DNA from: Constrictibacter sp. MBR-5
GTDB lineage: Bacteria > Pseudomonadota > Alphaproteobacteria > JAJUGE01
Assembly (NCBI RefSeq): GCF_040549485.1
Contig: NZ_JBEPTK010000002.1
Coordinates: 1 to 64,000, forward strand
DNA: 64,000 nucleotides
Reading direction: 5' to 3'
The translations under genes were made by a program, and so were the position numbers. This document shows, one piece after another, positions 19,269-29,308 of the stretch (position 1 is the first letter of the stretch; every line of letters begins with the position of its first letter). The notes below the pieces were generated by a model. The model was given only the letters and a program-made list of their open reading frames with translations, was not told the DNA's origin and searched no databases.

Positions 19269-21116
19269 ATGGCCCGCTACGTCCACCCGCGCTTCGCATG
19301 GCGCACCCCGCCGGAACTCTCCGGCGCGCCGGCCGGCCGCTACCCCGTCGTCATCGTCGGTGCCGGGCCGGTCGGGCTGGCCGCCGCGATCGATCTCGCC
19401 CTGCACGGCGTGCGCTGCGTCGTGGTCGACGACAACGACACGGTCTCGGTCGGCAGCCGCGCCATCTGCTGGTCGAAACGCACGCTGGAGATCTTCGACC
19501 GCCTCGGCGTCGGCGCCCGGATGCTCGCGAAGGGCGTCACCTGGAAGGTCGGCCGGCTCTATCACGGTGCGCGCGAGGTCTGGTCCTTCGACCTGCAGCC
19601 CGAGGCGGGCCAGAAGATGCCGGCCTTCGTCAACCTGCAGCAATATTACGTCGAACAGTATCTGGTCGAACGCTGCGCCGATTTCCCCGACCTGATCGAC
19701 CTGCGCTGGAAGAGCCGTGCGACGGCGGTCGAGCAGGGCGAGGACGGCGTGCGTGTCGCCGTCCAGACGCCCGCGGGCGCCTATGTCCTGGAGGCCGGCT
19801 GGCTGATCGCCGCCGACGGCGTCCGCTCCACCGTGCGTGCAGCACTGGGCCTCGAACTCCAGGGCCGGACCTACGAGGAGCGCTTCCTCATCGCCGACAT
19901 CGAGATGCCGAGCGTGGAGACGAAGGCGGACTTTCCGAGCGAGCGCCGCTTCTGGTTCGAGCCGCCCTTCCATGCCGGCCGCTCGGCCCTGCTGCACAAG
20001 CAGCCCGACGACATCTACCGGATCGACCTGCAGCTCGGCCCGGATGCCGATCCCGTCGCCGAGTCGCTGCCCGAACGGGTCGTGCCGCGCATCCGCGCCA
20101 TGGTCGGCGACCGCCCCTTCGCGATCGACTGGATCTCCGTCTACACCTTCCAGTGCCGCCGGCTGGAGCGCTTCGTGCACGGCCGGGTGATCTTCGCCGG
20201 CGACGCCGCGCACATCGTCTCGCCCTTCGGTGCGCGCGGCGGCAACGGCGGCATCCAGGATGCCGACAATCTCTGCTGGAAGCTGGCCGCCGTCCTGCAC
20301 GGCGAGGCGCCGCCGGACCTGATCGCCACCTACGACGAGGAGCGTATCCGCGCCGCCGACGAAAACATCCTGCATTCGTCGCGCGCCACCGGCTTCATGA
20401 CGCCGAAGAGCGAGACCGACGCCGCCTTCCGCGCCGCTGCCCTGGACATCGCCGCCGATCTGCCGTTCGCCCGCCGGCTGGTCAATTCGGGGCGCCTCTC
20501 GACGCCCTGTTCGCTCGCCGGCCTCTCGCTGCAGACGCCGCCGGACCCCCCGCAGGCCGGGGAGGGGCAGGGCGTGGCGCCCGGCGACGTCTGTCCGGAT
20601 GCGCCGCTGCGCGACGGGGACGAAGCCTGCTGGCTGCTCGAACGGCTCGGCGGCCGCTTCGCGCTGCTGGCGATGGGCGATGTGGCGGTGCCGCCGGACA
20701 CCGGCCTGCCGATCCTGGGTGTCGGGCCGAACGGCCTCGCCGACCCCGACGGCATCGCCGCCGCCCGCTACGGCACCGGCCTGCTCTACCTGATCCGGCC
20801 CGACCAGCACGTCGCCGCCCGCTTCGCCGTCCCGACGCGCGAGGCGATCGCCGCATCCCACGCCCGCGCTCTGGCCCGCACACGAGCGGACGTGCCGCCG
20901 CCGATCGCGCCGCGCCCGTCGGATCTCGGCACCGACCGCCTCGGCGCCCGCGCCGACGACGTCTACGCCGCCCTCGTCGAAGCCCACCGCGGCCTCACCC
21001 CCGAAGCCACCGCCGCCCTCGACGCCCGCCTCATCCTGCTCCTCGCCAACCTCACCGCCGACCCCGACGCCGTCGTCGCCGCGATCCGGATCGCGAGAGC
21101 CGAAAAGGGGGCGTGA
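19269..21116 (+). CDS. FAD-dependent aromatic hydroxylase (PHBH/MhpA-like)
   Basis: A 615-residue flavoprotein monooxygenase. The FAD dinucleotide motif is [21 protein letters not shown] near residue 32, and the second FAD motif is [33 protein letters not shown] near residue 310. The length fits the MhpA/PheA group with a C-terminal thioredoxin-like domain. Likely role: NAD(P)H-driven hydroxylation of a ring substrate. Odd feature: a Pro/Gly-rich segment [13 protein letters not shown] near residue 425, encoded by a repeat-like C/G tract, may be an inserted palindromic element. The gene starts 41 bp after the amidohydrolase. Confidence 0.85.
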   Translation: MARYVHPRFAWRTPPELSGAPAGRYPVVIVGAGPVGLAAAIDLALHGVRCVVVDDNDTVSVGSRAICWSKRTLEIFDRLGVGARMLAKGVTWKVGRLYHGAREVWSFDLQPEAGQKMPAFVNLQQYYVEQYLVERCADFPDLIDLRWKSRATAVEQGEDGVRVAVQTPAGAYVLEAGWLIAADGVRSTVRAALGLELQGRTYEERFLIADIEMPSVETKADFPSERRFWFEPPFHAGRSALLHKQPDDIYRIDLQLGPDADPVAESLPERVVPRIRAMVGDRPFAIDWISVYTFQCRRLERFVHGRVIFAGDAAHIVSPFGARGGNGGIQDADNLCWKLAAVLHGEAPPDLIATYDEERIRAADENILHSSRATGFMTPKSETDAAFRAAALDIAADLPFARRLVNSGRLSTPCSLAGLSLQTPPDPPQAGEGQGVAPGDVCPDAPLRDGDEACWLLERLGGRFALLAMGDVAVPPDTGLPILGVGPNGLADPDGIAAARYGTGLLYLIRPDQHVAARFAVPTREAIAASHARALARTRADVPPPIAPRPSDLGTDRLGARADDVYAALVEAHRGLTPEATAALDARLILLLANLTADPDAVVAAIRIARAEKGA

Positions 21117-21247
21117 CGAACCTCCGCGTGATCCGCGACCGCGGTGCCCGCTTCAGGTGACGCCGTGGGGTCATGGACGCGGCGGCGGGTCGTGGCCAGA
21201 ATGTGCGCCGCCGCTGCTTGGGATGCGGCTGTCGGAGGGTACCGGGC

Positions 21248-22210
21248 ATGCAGTACACGACGCTGGGGCGGACGGGGCTGAAGGTCGGCGTCGCGGGGCT
21301 GGGTGCCGGCGGCAACAGCCGTCTCGGCATGGGCCGCGGGCTGCCCGAGGACGCCTGCGTCGCCCTGGTGCGCGAGGCCTTCGACCTGGGCGTGAACTTC
21401 ATCGACACCGCCGAGGCCTATGGCACCGAGGAGATCGTCGGCAAGGCGGTGGCGCAGGTGCCGCGCGACAGCGTCGTCGTCTCGACCAAGGCCGGTATCC
21501 GGCGCGGGGACCGCTGGGCGACCGGCCCGGAGGTGGTCGAGAGCATGGAGGCCTCGCTGAAGCGCCTCGCCATGGAGCATGTCGAGGTCTTCCTGCTGCA
21601 CGCCGTGCCGCCGAAGGCCTACGAGCACGTCACGAACGAGATCCTGCCGCACCTGCTGCGCCAGAAGGACGCCGGCAAGGTCCGCCACATCGGCCTGACC
21701 GAGACGGCGCCGAACGACCCGAAGCAGGAGACGATCCGGCGCGCGGTACGCGACGATCCGTGGGAGGTGGTCATGCTCGCCTTCCACATGATGAACCAGA
21801 AGGCGCGGCGGCACGTCTTTCCGGTCACGCGGGAGCGCGGGGTCGGCACGCTGCTGATGTTCGTGGTGCGCAACATCTTCAGCAATCCGGACGCCCTGCG
21901 CACGGCCGTGCGCGAACTGGCCGCGGCCGGCAAGGTGCCGGCCGACCTCGCGGAGCGCGACGGTCCGCTCGACTTCCTCGTCCATGCGGGCGGCGCCGAC
22001 AGCGTCACCGACGCGGCCTACCGCTTCGCGCGGCACGAGCCGGGGACGGACATCGTGCTGTTCGGCACCGGCGACCGCGGCCACCTGCGCACCAACATCG
22101 AGTCCATCCTGAAGCCGCCGCTGCCGCCCGCCGACGTGGAGCGGCTCTATGCGCTGTTCGGCGAACTGGAGGGCGTCGGCCTGGACCTCCCGGCGCACGT
22201 CGCCACCTGA
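21248..22210 (+). CDS. Aldo/keto reductase
   Basis: A 320-residue AKR-superfamily protein. [19 protein letters not shown] is the typical opening. [19 protein letters not shown] has the catalytic Asp and Tyr, the catalytic Lys is in VVSTKAG, and [10 protein letters not shown] supplies the His. The C-terminal half is divergent from well-studied members, so the substrate is uncertain. The ATG at 21248 follows GGAGGG, making it the best start over an upstream in-frame ATG at 21173. It belongs to the five-gene run. Confidence 0.85.
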   Translation: MQYTTLGRTGLKVGVAGLGAGGNSRLGMGRGLPEDACVALVREAFDLGVNFIDTAEAYGTEEIVGKAVAQVPRDSVVVSTKAGIRRGDRWATGPEVVESMEASLKRLAMEHVEVFLLHAVPPKAYEHVTNEILPHLLRQKDAGKVRHIGLTETAPNDPKQETIRRAVRDDPWEVVMLAFHMMNQKARRHVFPVTRERGVGTLLMFVVRNIFSNPDALRTAVRELAAAGKVPADLAERDGPLDFLVHAGGADSVTDAAYRFARHEPGTDIVLFGTGDRGHLRTNIESILKPPLPPADVERLYALFGELEGVGLDLPAHVAT

Positions 22211-22284
22211 CGTTCCGACAGCGAAGCCGAACAGAACGAGGCCGGGCGCTGCGGGCGCGGCGAGGCCGTAACCGAGGGAACGAC

Positions 22285-23505
22285 ATGACGGACCATCCGC
22301 TTTCCGGCCTGCGGGTCATCGATCTGGCCAGTTTCATCGCCGGCCCGGTGGCGGCCACGGTCATGGCCGACTTCGGCGCGGAAGTGATCAAGATCGAGCC
22401 GCCGGGCGTGGGGGAGCCGTACCGCACGCGCAACCACAAGCCGGGCACGCCGAACCATCGCTACATCGTCGACAACCGGTCGAAGAAGGGTCTGGCGCTC
22501 GACCTGAAGAAGCCGGAAGGCCTGGCGGTGCTGCACCGGCTGGTCGAGCGCTCGGACGTCCTGGTGACCAACCTGCCGATGGAGATCCGCCGCCGCCTCA
22601 AGGTCGCCTACGAGGATCTGGCGCCGCTCAACGACCGGCTGGTCTACGCCTCGATCACCGCCTACGGTGAGGTCGGCCCGGAGGCGAACAAGACCGGCTT
22701 CGACAGCACGGCGCTCTGGGCCCGCACCGGCCTGATGGACGCTGTCCGCGCCAGCCCGGACACCAGTCCCGCCCTGCCGCCGGGCGGCATGGGCGACCAT
22801 CCCACCGGCATGTCGCTCTATGCCGCGATCATGACCGCCCTCTACCGGCGCGAACGGACCGGCAAGGGCGGCATGGTCGCGACGTCGCTGATGGCGAACG
22901 GCGCCTGGTGGGGGGCGCTGCCGGTGCAGGAGATGCTCTGCGGCATGGAACCCACCTCGCGCGTCACCGGGCGCAGCGCGCGCAGCGCCCTCTACAACCT
23001 CTACCGCTGTGGTGACGACCGCTGGTTCCTGCTGGCTGTCGCCAGCGAGGCGAAGGAGTGGCCGTCGCTGGTGCAGGCGATCGGCCGGCCGGAACTGAGC
23101 GACGACAGCCGCTTCGCCACGCCGGCCGCACGGCTGGAGCACGCGCCGCTGCTGTTCGACATCCTGGAGCAGATCTTCGCCGGCCGTCCCTGGGCCGAGT
23201 GGCAGCCCGTGCTCGAGAAGGCCGGCCTGACCTTCGGCCCGATCGGCCGCATCGCCGACCTGAAGACCGATGCCCAGGCGCTCGCCACCGGCGTCCTCGT
23301 CCCCATGGGCGACCCCCGCGTCGGCGCCGAGATGACCGTCAACAGCCCGATCTGGATCGGCGGCCACGACAAGGTGGTGCCGCAGCCGCCGCCCGGCCTC
23401 GGCGAGCACACCGAGGCGATCCTGCGCGACAGCGGCTATGGGGAGGACGAGATCGTCCGCATGCTCGACGCCGGCGTCATCGGCGCCGGCGGCCGCTTCG
23501 GCTGA
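22285..23505 (+). CDS. Class III CoA-transferase (CaiB/BaiF family)
   Basis: A 406-residue family III CoA-transferase. [42 protein letters not shown] is the N-terminal signature, and the putative catalytic Asp lies in [10 protein letters not shown] near residue 170. [35 protein letters not shown] matches the C-terminal part. It would activate a carboxylic acid intermediate by moving CoA from a donor thioester. As the last gene of the 16.3-23.5 kb run, it suggests the pathway leads to an acyl-CoA. The ATG at 22285 follows GAGGGA. Confidence 0.88.
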   Translation: MTDHPLSGLRVIDLASFIAGPVAATVMADFGAEVIKIEPPGVGEPYRTRNHKPGTPNHRYIVDNRSKKGLALDLKKPEGLAVLHRLVERSDVLVTNLPMEIRRRLKVAYEDLAPLNDRLVYASITAYGEVGPEANKTGFDSTALWARTGLMDAVRASPDTSPALPPGGMGDHPTGMSLYAAIMTALYRRERTGKGGMVATSLMANGAWWGALPVQEMLCGMEPTSRVTGRSARSALYNLYRCGDDRWFLLAVASEAKEWPSLVQAIGRPELSDDSRFATPAARLEHAPLLFDILEQIFAGRPWAEWQPVLEKAGLTFGPIGRIADLKTDAQALATGVLVPMGDPRVGAEMTVNSPIWIGGHDKVVPQPPPGLGEHTEAILRDSGYGEDEIVRMLDAGVIGAGGRFG

Positions 23506-23529
23506 CGCCGGTCGCCGCCGGGGACGGCC

Positions 23530-26061
23530 CTAGACGATGAAGCGGTCCCAGCCGCCGTAATGCTCGCCGCTCACCTTGCCGCGCGGCAGGCTGAGCAGGA
23601 TCAGGGCGCCGCCGGCGAGCACCGACAGTGCCGTGAAGGGAAGCGGCGCGCCGCCCAGCAGGAACGGCGATACCGCAACCCAGAGGCCGACGGGCAGGTT
23701 CAGGAAGCGCGCGATCCGCGAGACCTCGGCCATGGCGATCACCGCCATGGACACGGCGATGCAGCCCGCGATGTGGTGGCTGTGCAGCAGCGTCCGGTCC
23801 GCGTCGACCAGGAGCGGCGCGGCGATCAGCACCAGGCCGACCGCGACGCAGGCGTTGAGCTGCCATGGATAGTTCACGCCGCCGGCGAGGAAGTTCCGCA
23901 GCACCGTCGTCAGGGGCAGGTCCAGATCGACCGTTTCGTCGCGCGCCTCGCTCAGTGCCGGCCCGCCGCGCATCAGCGTGCGCCAGAACGGTTGCCCGGC
24001 ACGGCGGGCGCGCAGCAGATACTGGAGGCTCGCGCCGACCTCGTCGACGGCGTAGGGGATCATGATCAGTGTGATCGCCGCCTGGATCAGGCACAGCGCG
24101 CAGAGGGCGCCGATGACCGGCGGCTGGATGATGATGAAGCCGACGCTGACGACGCCGAGCGGCACGATCAGCAGGCCGAAGATCAGCACGATCCAGGGCA
24201 TCGTCCGCCAGCGGCGGCGGTCGCCGATGGCGCCGGTGAGGATGTCGAGCAGGTAGGCGATGGCGCCCAGACCGGCGTCGGGAATGGGGAAGGCGCGCGA
24301 GACGCTGGATGTCACCACCGCTTCGGTGCCGTTCGAGGCACCCGGGCTGTTGCTGGCGAAGAACGGATCCCACAGCGAATCGATATGGCCCATCTGGTAG
24401 GCCGCCAGATAGCGCGAGACGAACAGCCCGATGAAGGCGAGGGCCACGATCGGAATGCGCTGGGTATAGGTCGACGGCGAGTAGCTCCAGCCGACCGGGC
24501 AGTCGGAGCGGGAAGCGAGCGCTTCGCGGGCGATGCCCGGCTGCGGTGCCACCATCACCGCCAGCACGATCACCAGCGAGCCGACCAGCGTGTCCATGCC
24601 GTAGGCGGCCGCACTCGGCGTCCAGACCAGCAGGGGGGCGAACAGCACCCAGAAGCCGACCGCGGCCATCGCCCACTGCGCCCAGGATCGGGTGTGCCGC
24701 AGCGCGACCAGCCCGAGCACCATGAGCGCCAGCCCGCTCGCGATCTCGCTGATCCCGAGCCAGAGGTTGCGGATCTCCGGCGGCGCGAGCTCGTGACCCG
24801 CCGCCGGCGGCGGGATGGCCGTCACCGGATCGAACAGGCCGAAGGTGAAGGGACTGGTGATCAGCCAGGCGCCCAGCGCGATGTTGACGAAATGCGCCCA
24901 GCGCGTGCGCTTCGCCTGCGCCCGCAATTCTCCCGCGACGGCCGGAAGGCGGGCCGCGGTCTCGCGGTCGGCCGCGCGCATCGACCGCTCCAGCGCGGCA
25001 TCGTCCGCCGCCACCTTGGCGGGGTTGAGCTTGTTCGCCGCATACCAGCCCGGCGGGTCGGCCTTCAGCGCGGCCGTCATGTCGGCCAGGGTCTCGCGCA
25101 GCGAATGGTGCGGCGTCCATCCCAGGAGTGCGCGGGCGCGACCGATATCCAGTTCGAAATGGTCGCTCGACTGGTCGATCATCCAGGGCTGGATGAACGG
25201 GTCCTCCTGGAGCACGTCCTCCTGCACCCACTGCCCGACCTTGGCGAGCGCCTTCGGAACGCGGTGCGTCTCCCAATCCTCGCCGTGCAGCAGGCGCCCC
25301 ACCCGCCGCTGGACCTCGTCATAGCCCATCGTCCGGGTCTCGCCGAGGAGCAGGGTGGTCTCCGTCGGCAGGTCCCGGCGGCGTTCCACGGTGCGGAAGA
25401 CGGCCTCGGCCAGATCCTCGATGTGGACATAGGGCTGTCCCGCCGCCGGGTCGCCCGGATAGACGTAGGAGACGAACTGCTTCTCGTAGATGTTGGCGAT
25501 CTGCTGCGCCAGGAAGGCGGCCCGGCACATGTCGTCATAGACGCCCGCGGGCCGCAGCAGGACGATCGGAACGTCGCCGTGCCGGGACTTCAGCAGTTCC
25601 TCGGTGTCGACCTTCGACTGCGGGTAGGGCGTCTTCGGCGCGACGGGCGAATCTTCGTCGATCGGCTGTCCGGGTTCCGTCGGCGCGTGCACCAGCATCG
25701 TGGACGCGAAGACGAACTGTTCGGGGCGATGCGGCGCCAGCGCGTCGAACAGGCGGCGGGTGCCCTGGACGGTCACCGCCTCGTATTTTGGATCGGGTTC
25801 GCCGGTCAGGTCGTAGTAGCCGGCCAGATGGATCACCGAGGCGATGCGGCCGCCGGCCAGCGCGACCGCTTCCTCGACCGCGGCGCGGGTGGACTCGTCG
25901 GAGGTGAGGTCGACTTCCACCGTCTGCATGCCGGGGAGGGGCGTCTTGGGCTGCGCCATGTCCAGGCCGACGACGCGCCACCGTTCCAGCAGGCGCTTCG
26001 CCATGGACTGTCCGAGGAAGCCGCTGCTCCCCGTGATGAGGACCGTGCCCTGTTCCGTCAT
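23530..26061 (-). CDS. NAD-dependent epimerase fused to SPW and VKOR-like membrane domains
   Basis: An 843-residue multidomain protein. Residues 1-345 are an extended SDR epimerase with TGSSGFLG near 10 and a YPQSK active-site Tyr/Lys. Residues 385-510 are a four-helix SPW-repeat region (WLITSPFTFGLFD). Residues 545-690 resemble the vitamin K epoxide reductase fold, with an active-site-like C654-A-L-C657 before IQAAITLIMIPYAVDEVG. A second SPW-like region lies at 735-830. The second, loop cysteine pair of canonical VKORs seems missing. Likely an inner-membrane redox or envelope protein with a cytoplasmic nucleotide-binding domain; the substrate is unknown. Similar fusions may exist under the annotation 'epimerase'. 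Confidence 0.7.
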   Translation of the reverse strand: MTEQGTVLITGSSGFLGQSMAKRLLERWRVVGLDMAQPKTPLPGMQTVEVDLTSDESTRAAVEEAVALAGGRIASVIHLAGYYDLTGEPDPKYEAVTVQGTRRLFDALAPHRPEQFVFASTMLVHAPTEPGQPIDEDSPVAPKTPYPQSKVDTEELLKSRHGDVPIVLLRPAGVYDDMCRAAFLAQQIANIYEKQFVSYVYPGDPAAGQPYVHIEDLAEAVFRTVERRRDLPTETTLLLGETRTMGYDEVQRRVGRLLHGEDWETHRVPKALAKVGQWVQEDVLQEDPFIQPWMIDQSSDHFELDIGRARALLGWTPHHSLRETLADMTAALKADPPGWYAANKLNPAKVAADDAALERSMRAADRETAARLPAVAGELRAQAKRTRWAHFVNIALGAWLITSPFTFGLFDPVTAIPPPAAGHELAPPEIRNLWLGISEIASGLALMVLGLVALRHTRSWAQWAMAAVGFWVLFAPLLVWTPSAAAYGMDTLVGSLVIVLAVMVAPQPGIAREALASRSDCPVGWSYSPSTYTQRIPIVALAFIGLFVSRYLAAYQMGHIDSLWDPFFASNSPGASNGTEAVVTSSVSRAFPIPDAGLGAIAYLLDILTGAIGDRRRWRTMPWIVLIFGLLIVPLGVVSVGFIIIQPPVIGALCALCLIQAAITLIMIPYAVDEVGASLQYLLRARRAGQPFWRTLMRGGPALSEARDETVDLDLPLTTVLRNFLAGGVNYPWQLNACVAVGLVLIAAPLLVDADRTLLHSHHIAGCIAVSMAVIAMAEVSRIARFLNLPVGLWVAVSPFLLGGAPLPFTALSVLAGGALILLSLPRGKVSGEHYGGWDRFIV

Positions 26062-26211
26062 GCCACCCCCTGCCGGCGCTTCGGCCGCCGGCTGGCTTGC
26101 CGACGGACCGAAGCGTAACTGGAGAGGCAGGCAGGAGTTCCCGCACCGAGCGGTGAAGCGTGCCCGATCAGCCGGACGGCACCGGCGCTGCGGGCCGGAA
26201 GAGAGGGACGG

Positions 26212-26745
26212 TCAGCCCGCCGCCTTGGCTGCCTCGATGCTCTGCAGGATGATGCTGCGCGCCTCGTCCGCACCGCGCCAGCCGAGCAGCTTCGTCCACT
26301 TGCCCGGCTCGAGGTCTTTGTAGTGCTGGAAGAAGTGCTCGATCTGCTGAATGGTGATCTCGGGGATGTCCTCGATCGACTTCACCTTCTCGTACCGCCG
26401 CGTCAGCTTCGTCGACGGAACGGCGATGATCTTCTCGTCCTGACCGCCGTCGTCCTCCATCATCAGCACGCCGATCGGCCGGCAGTTCATGATCGCACCG
26501 GGGATGATCGCCCGCGTGTTGACGATCATCACGTCGAGCGGGTCGCCGTCGTTACAGAGCGTGTGCGGCACGAATCCGTAATTACCGGGGTAGCGCATGG
26601 CCGTGTAAAGAAACCGATCCACATACATGGCGCCGGCGGCTTTATCCATTTCGTATTTGATGGGCTCTCCGCCGATCGGGACTTCGACGATGACATTGAT
26701 GTCGTCCGGCGGATTCTTGCCGATCGGAACTGCGTCGATGCGCAT
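26212..26745 (-). CDS. ppa: Inorganic pyrophosphatase
   Basis: A 177-residue family I soluble pyrophosphatase that hydrolyses PPi to two phosphates. The metal-binding signature DGDPLDVMI is near residue 65, and the conserved pieces [17 protein letters not shown], and [14 protein letters not shown] are all present. The start [23 protein letters not shown] is typical of the bacterial enzyme and follows AGGAGAG; the frame continues upstream without family resemblance. It is divergent from the cold-shock gene, with about 200 bp of shared promoter region. Confidence 0.95.
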   Translation of the reverse strand: MRIDAVPIGKNPPDDINVIVEVPIGGEPIKYEMDKAAGAMYVDRFLYTAMRYPGNYGFVPHTLCNDGDPLDVMIVNTRAIIPGAIMNCRPIGVLMMEDDGGQDEKIIAVPSTKLTRRYEKVKSIEDIPEITIQQIEHFFQHYKDLEPGKWTKLLGWRGADEARSIILQSIEAAKAAG

Positions 26746-26948
26746 CGAAATAAACTCTCCTTGGAAACCTGCGTCCGCCGGCCTTGTGCCCGGCCGGCGC
26801 GGCCCCATATGGGGATTGTTCGAACTTCTAGCCTGCCTTGTCGGCTGCCCGCCAAGGGTTTCTCTCCAGGACAACGCGGAATTCGGATTTTTCGCCCGCA
26901 TATCTCGCGGGGCAATGCGCATTCGTGCGTTTCTACGAGGAGGCCTCT

Positions 26949-27152
26949 ATGGCTACAGGTACCGTGAAGTGGTTCAACGCCCAGAAGGGCTTTGGCTTCA
27001 TCCAGCCGGACAACGGCGGCAACGACGTCTTCGTCCACATCAGCGCCGTCGAGCGCGCCGGCATGTCTTCCCTCCAGGAAGGCCAGAAGATCAGCTACGA
27101 CGTCGTCGCTGATCGCGGCAAGAGCGCAGCGGCGAACCTCCAGGCCGAATAG
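26949..27152 (+). CDS. Cold-shock domain protein
   Basis: A 67-residue single OB-fold RNA chaperone of the CspA family. [35 protein letters not shown] carries RNP1 (KGFGFI) and RNP2 (VFVHI). The ATG at 26949 follows AGGAGG. An upstream leader of roughly 100 bases rich in pyrimidines could fold and regulate translation as in other csp genes, but I identify no specific structure. A strong intrinsic terminator follows. Confidence 0.95.
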   Translation: MATGTVKWFNAQKGFGFIQPDNGGNDVFVHISAVERAGMSSLQEGQKISYDVVADRGKSAAANLQAE

Positions 27153-27182
27153 GCTTCGGGTTCCGTCGATCGCGACAGGAAG

Positions 27183-27212
27183 AGGCCCGGCGCTCACGCG
27201 CCGGGCCTTTTT
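27183..27212 (+). terminator. Rho-independent terminator after the csp gene
   Basis: A perfect 11-bp stem AGGCCCGGCGC/GCGCCGGGCCT with the loop TCAC, followed by a T-run. It could also limit read-through from the convergent LLM gene. Confidence 0.9.
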
Positions 27213-27247
27213 CTTGTCCGGGTCTTTCTGTCCGGAGTCCGGCGCCC

Positions 27248-28204
27248 TCAGCCGGCCTGCGGGCGGATCTCCTGCACGAACCGCTCCATTCCGGCGACCG
27301 AGCGGTCGAGCGTGCGCCGCGCGAAGCTCAGAATCAGCGTCCCGACGCCCAGATCGCGCAGGGCGGCGATATCGTCGGCGATCCGCGCCGGTTCTCCCGT
27401 GAGCAGCCGCCGCGACCCGTCGGCCAGGATGGACGGCTTGGTCGGGTCGTACCAGGGCGCGATATAGGCGAGGCTTAGGCTCGCCGGATCGCGCCCCGCC
27501 TCCCGCGCGAAGCCGTGCAGGCGCTCCACGCCGCCGCGCAGCCGCTCCAGCGTGTCGAGCGGACGGCGCGGGTTCAACCCCATCGGATACCATCCGTCGG
27601 CCAGTCGTACCGCCCGCCGCATCGCGGCATCGCTCTCGCCGCCGATCCACAGCGGCGGGTGCGGCTTCTGCAGCGGTTTCGGCTCGAAGGCCAGGTCGCC
27701 GAAGCGGACGTGCTCGCCCTCGAACCGCGGATCCTGCTCCGTCCAGAGGGTGCGGAAGGCTGCCAGATACTCGTCGGCCACCTTGCCGCGCCGGGCGAAG
27801 GGCGGCGCGCCGAGCGCCTCGAACTCCTCCTTCATCCAGCCGACGCCGCAGCCCACGGTCACCCGCCCGCCCGACAGCACGTCGATCGTCGCCAACATCT
27901 TCGCCGTCAGCACCGCCGGCCGGTGCGGCAGCACCATGACAGAGGTGATCAGCCGGATCGTCTTCGTCGCACCGGCGACGAAGGACAGCATGGACAGCAG
28001 TTCCAGGCACTCGCCGCTCTCGCCGGCCGGGAAGGCGCCGTCCTGGGTGTAGGGATAGGCGGAGGCGATGGCATTCGGCACGACGACGTGGTCGGTCATC
28101 GACACATAGTCGAATCCCAACGTTTCGCCCGCCTGCGCCAGCGCCCGTACCGACGCTTCGTTGGCCAGCGGACCGCGCACCGAAACGACGAAGCCGAATT
28201 TCAT
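27248..28204 (-). CDS. LLM class F420-dependent-type oxidoreductase (TIGR03619)
   Basis: A 318-residue luciferase-fold oxidoreductase. MKFGFVVSVRG, FDYVSMTDHVVVP, LLSMLSFVAGATKTIRLITSVMVLPHRPAVLTAKMLATIDVLSGGRVTVGCGVGWMKEEFEALG and PPLWIGGESDAAMRRAVRLADGWYP are hallmarks of the TIGR03619 group. Members are predicted to use coenzyme F420, but outside actinobacteria FMN use is also possible, and I see no F420 synthesis genes here. Its C-terminal end faces the csp terminator. Confidence 0.85.
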   Translation of the reverse strand: MKFGFVVSVRGPLANEASVRALAQAGETLGFDYVSMTDHVVVPNAIASAYPYTQDGAFPAGESGECLELLSMLSFVAGATKTIRLITSVMVLPHRPAVLTAKMLATIDVLSGGRVTVGCGVGWMKEEFEALGAPPFARRGKVADEYLAAFRTLWTEQDPRFEGEHVRFGDLAFEPKPLQKPHPPLWIGGESDAAMRRAVRLADGWYPMGLNPRRPLDTLERLRGGVERLHGFAREAGRDPASLSLAYIAPWYDPTKPSILADGSRRLLTGEPARIADDIAALRDLGVGTLILSFARRTLDRSVAGMERFVQEIRPQAG

Positions 28205-28312
28205 GCGGCGCTCCCGATCTGTCGTCTTCTTATGGCCGGGGCATCGTCGGTCATCGGCGCGCGGCCGACAATGGGTGCACCGCCGACAGTGGCAGGAGGG
28301 CCGCGTCGCGCC

Positions 28313-29257
28313 TCAGGCGGGAGTGCCGCCCGTCGCCGCGTCGCTGACGGCGCGAAGAAGGGTGAGCAGGGTGCGGTTCAGCGGCGTGCCGATGCCGTGC
28401 CGGTCGCCTGCCGCGACGATGGCGCCGGTCAGCGCCTCGACCTCCAGCGGCCGCCCCGCCAGACAGTCGAAATACATCGACGTGCCGGCCTCCTCGGGGA
28501 AGGTCAGGATCTGCGCCATGATCCGCTGCGCCTCGTCGTTGGCGAGGCGCGCGCCCGCCGCCCGTCCGACCGCCGCCGCCTCTTCCAGCACGCCCAGGCC
28601 GAGTTCGCGCATGTCCTCGCGGCGCAGCACGGCCTGGCGCTGACGCGTGAGGGCAGTGAGCGGGTTGCAGACCGCGTTGACCAGCAGCTTGCGCCACATC
28701 AGCGTGACGAAGTCGTCGCTCAGCCCCGGCCGCAGCGACGTGCCGTCGAGCAATCGCGCGAACGCGCGGCCATCGGGATCGTCGGGAACGATCAGATCGT
28801 CGGCGGAGACGTGGCGCAGGCGCACGCTCTCCGGCCCCGTCCGCTCCCCGTTGTAGTAGACGCCGCTCGGCACGACGGCGCAGCCCGGCGCGTAGGGTGC
28901 CACGCGCGCGGCATGGTCGATCCCGTTCTGGAGGACCGCGATCCGTGTCGCCGGGCCGCAGAGTGCCCGCAGCCAAGGGCCCGCGGCATCGGTGTCCTGG
29001 GCCTTCGTGCACAGCAGGACCCAGTCGACCGGCCCCCTTTCGACCGTGCGCGGATCGACCGGATCGGTCAGCACGTCCAACACGACGGTGACCGTTCCCT
29101 CCGGCCGCTCCAGGGTCAGCCGCTCGATCGGCCGCCGGACGCAGGCGATGACGTCGTGCCGGTCGGCGTCGCGCAGGCAGGCGGCGGCGACGCCGCCGAT
29201 GCTGCCGAGGCCGACCACCGCCACGGTGGCTCTATGTTGCGTGTGCGAACTGGGCAT
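28313..29257 (-). CDS. 2-dehydropantoate 2-reductase family protein
   Basis: A 314-residue ApbA/PanE-type reductase. The Rossmann motif VAVVGLGSIGGVAAACL lies near residue 12. LLCTKAQDT and VLQNGIDHAARVAPYAP are the conserved middle segments, and the catalytic Lys is in TLMWRKLLVNAVCNPLTALTRQ. It could be the NADPH ketopantoate reductase of pantothenate synthesis, but the surroundings (LLM, thiolase) look catabolic and other pan genes are absent. I keep the family name without a symbol. Confidence 0.82.
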   Translation of the reverse strand: MPSSHTQHRATVAVVGLGSIGGVAAACLRDADRHDVIACVRRPIERLTLERPEGTVTVVLDVLTDPVDPRTVERGPVDWVLLCTKAQDTDAAGPWLRALCGPATRIAVLQNGIDHAARVAPYAPGCAVVPSGVYYNGERTGPESVRLRHVSADDLIVPDDPDGRAFARLLDGTSLRPGLSDDFVTLMWRKLLVNAVCNPLTALTRQRQAVLRREDMRELGLGVLEEAAAVGRAAGARLANDEAQRIMAQILTFPEEAGTSMYFDCLAGRPLEVEALTGAIVAAGDRHGIGTPLNRTLLTLLRAVSDAATGGTPA

Positions 29258-29308
29258 CCCCGGAGTGTGCTGCCCGGGCCGCTCCCGTCAACCCGCTTTC
29301 GCCCGCCT

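Noticed and set aside
21157-22284. Upstream extension of the CoA-transferase frame
   Set aside because: It overlaps the aldo/keto reductase in another frame; the family start [14 protein letters not shown] has its own ribosome binding site.
28313-29257. panE of pantothenate synthesis
   Set aside because: The family is right, but there are no panB/C genes and the context is catabolic, so no symbol was given.
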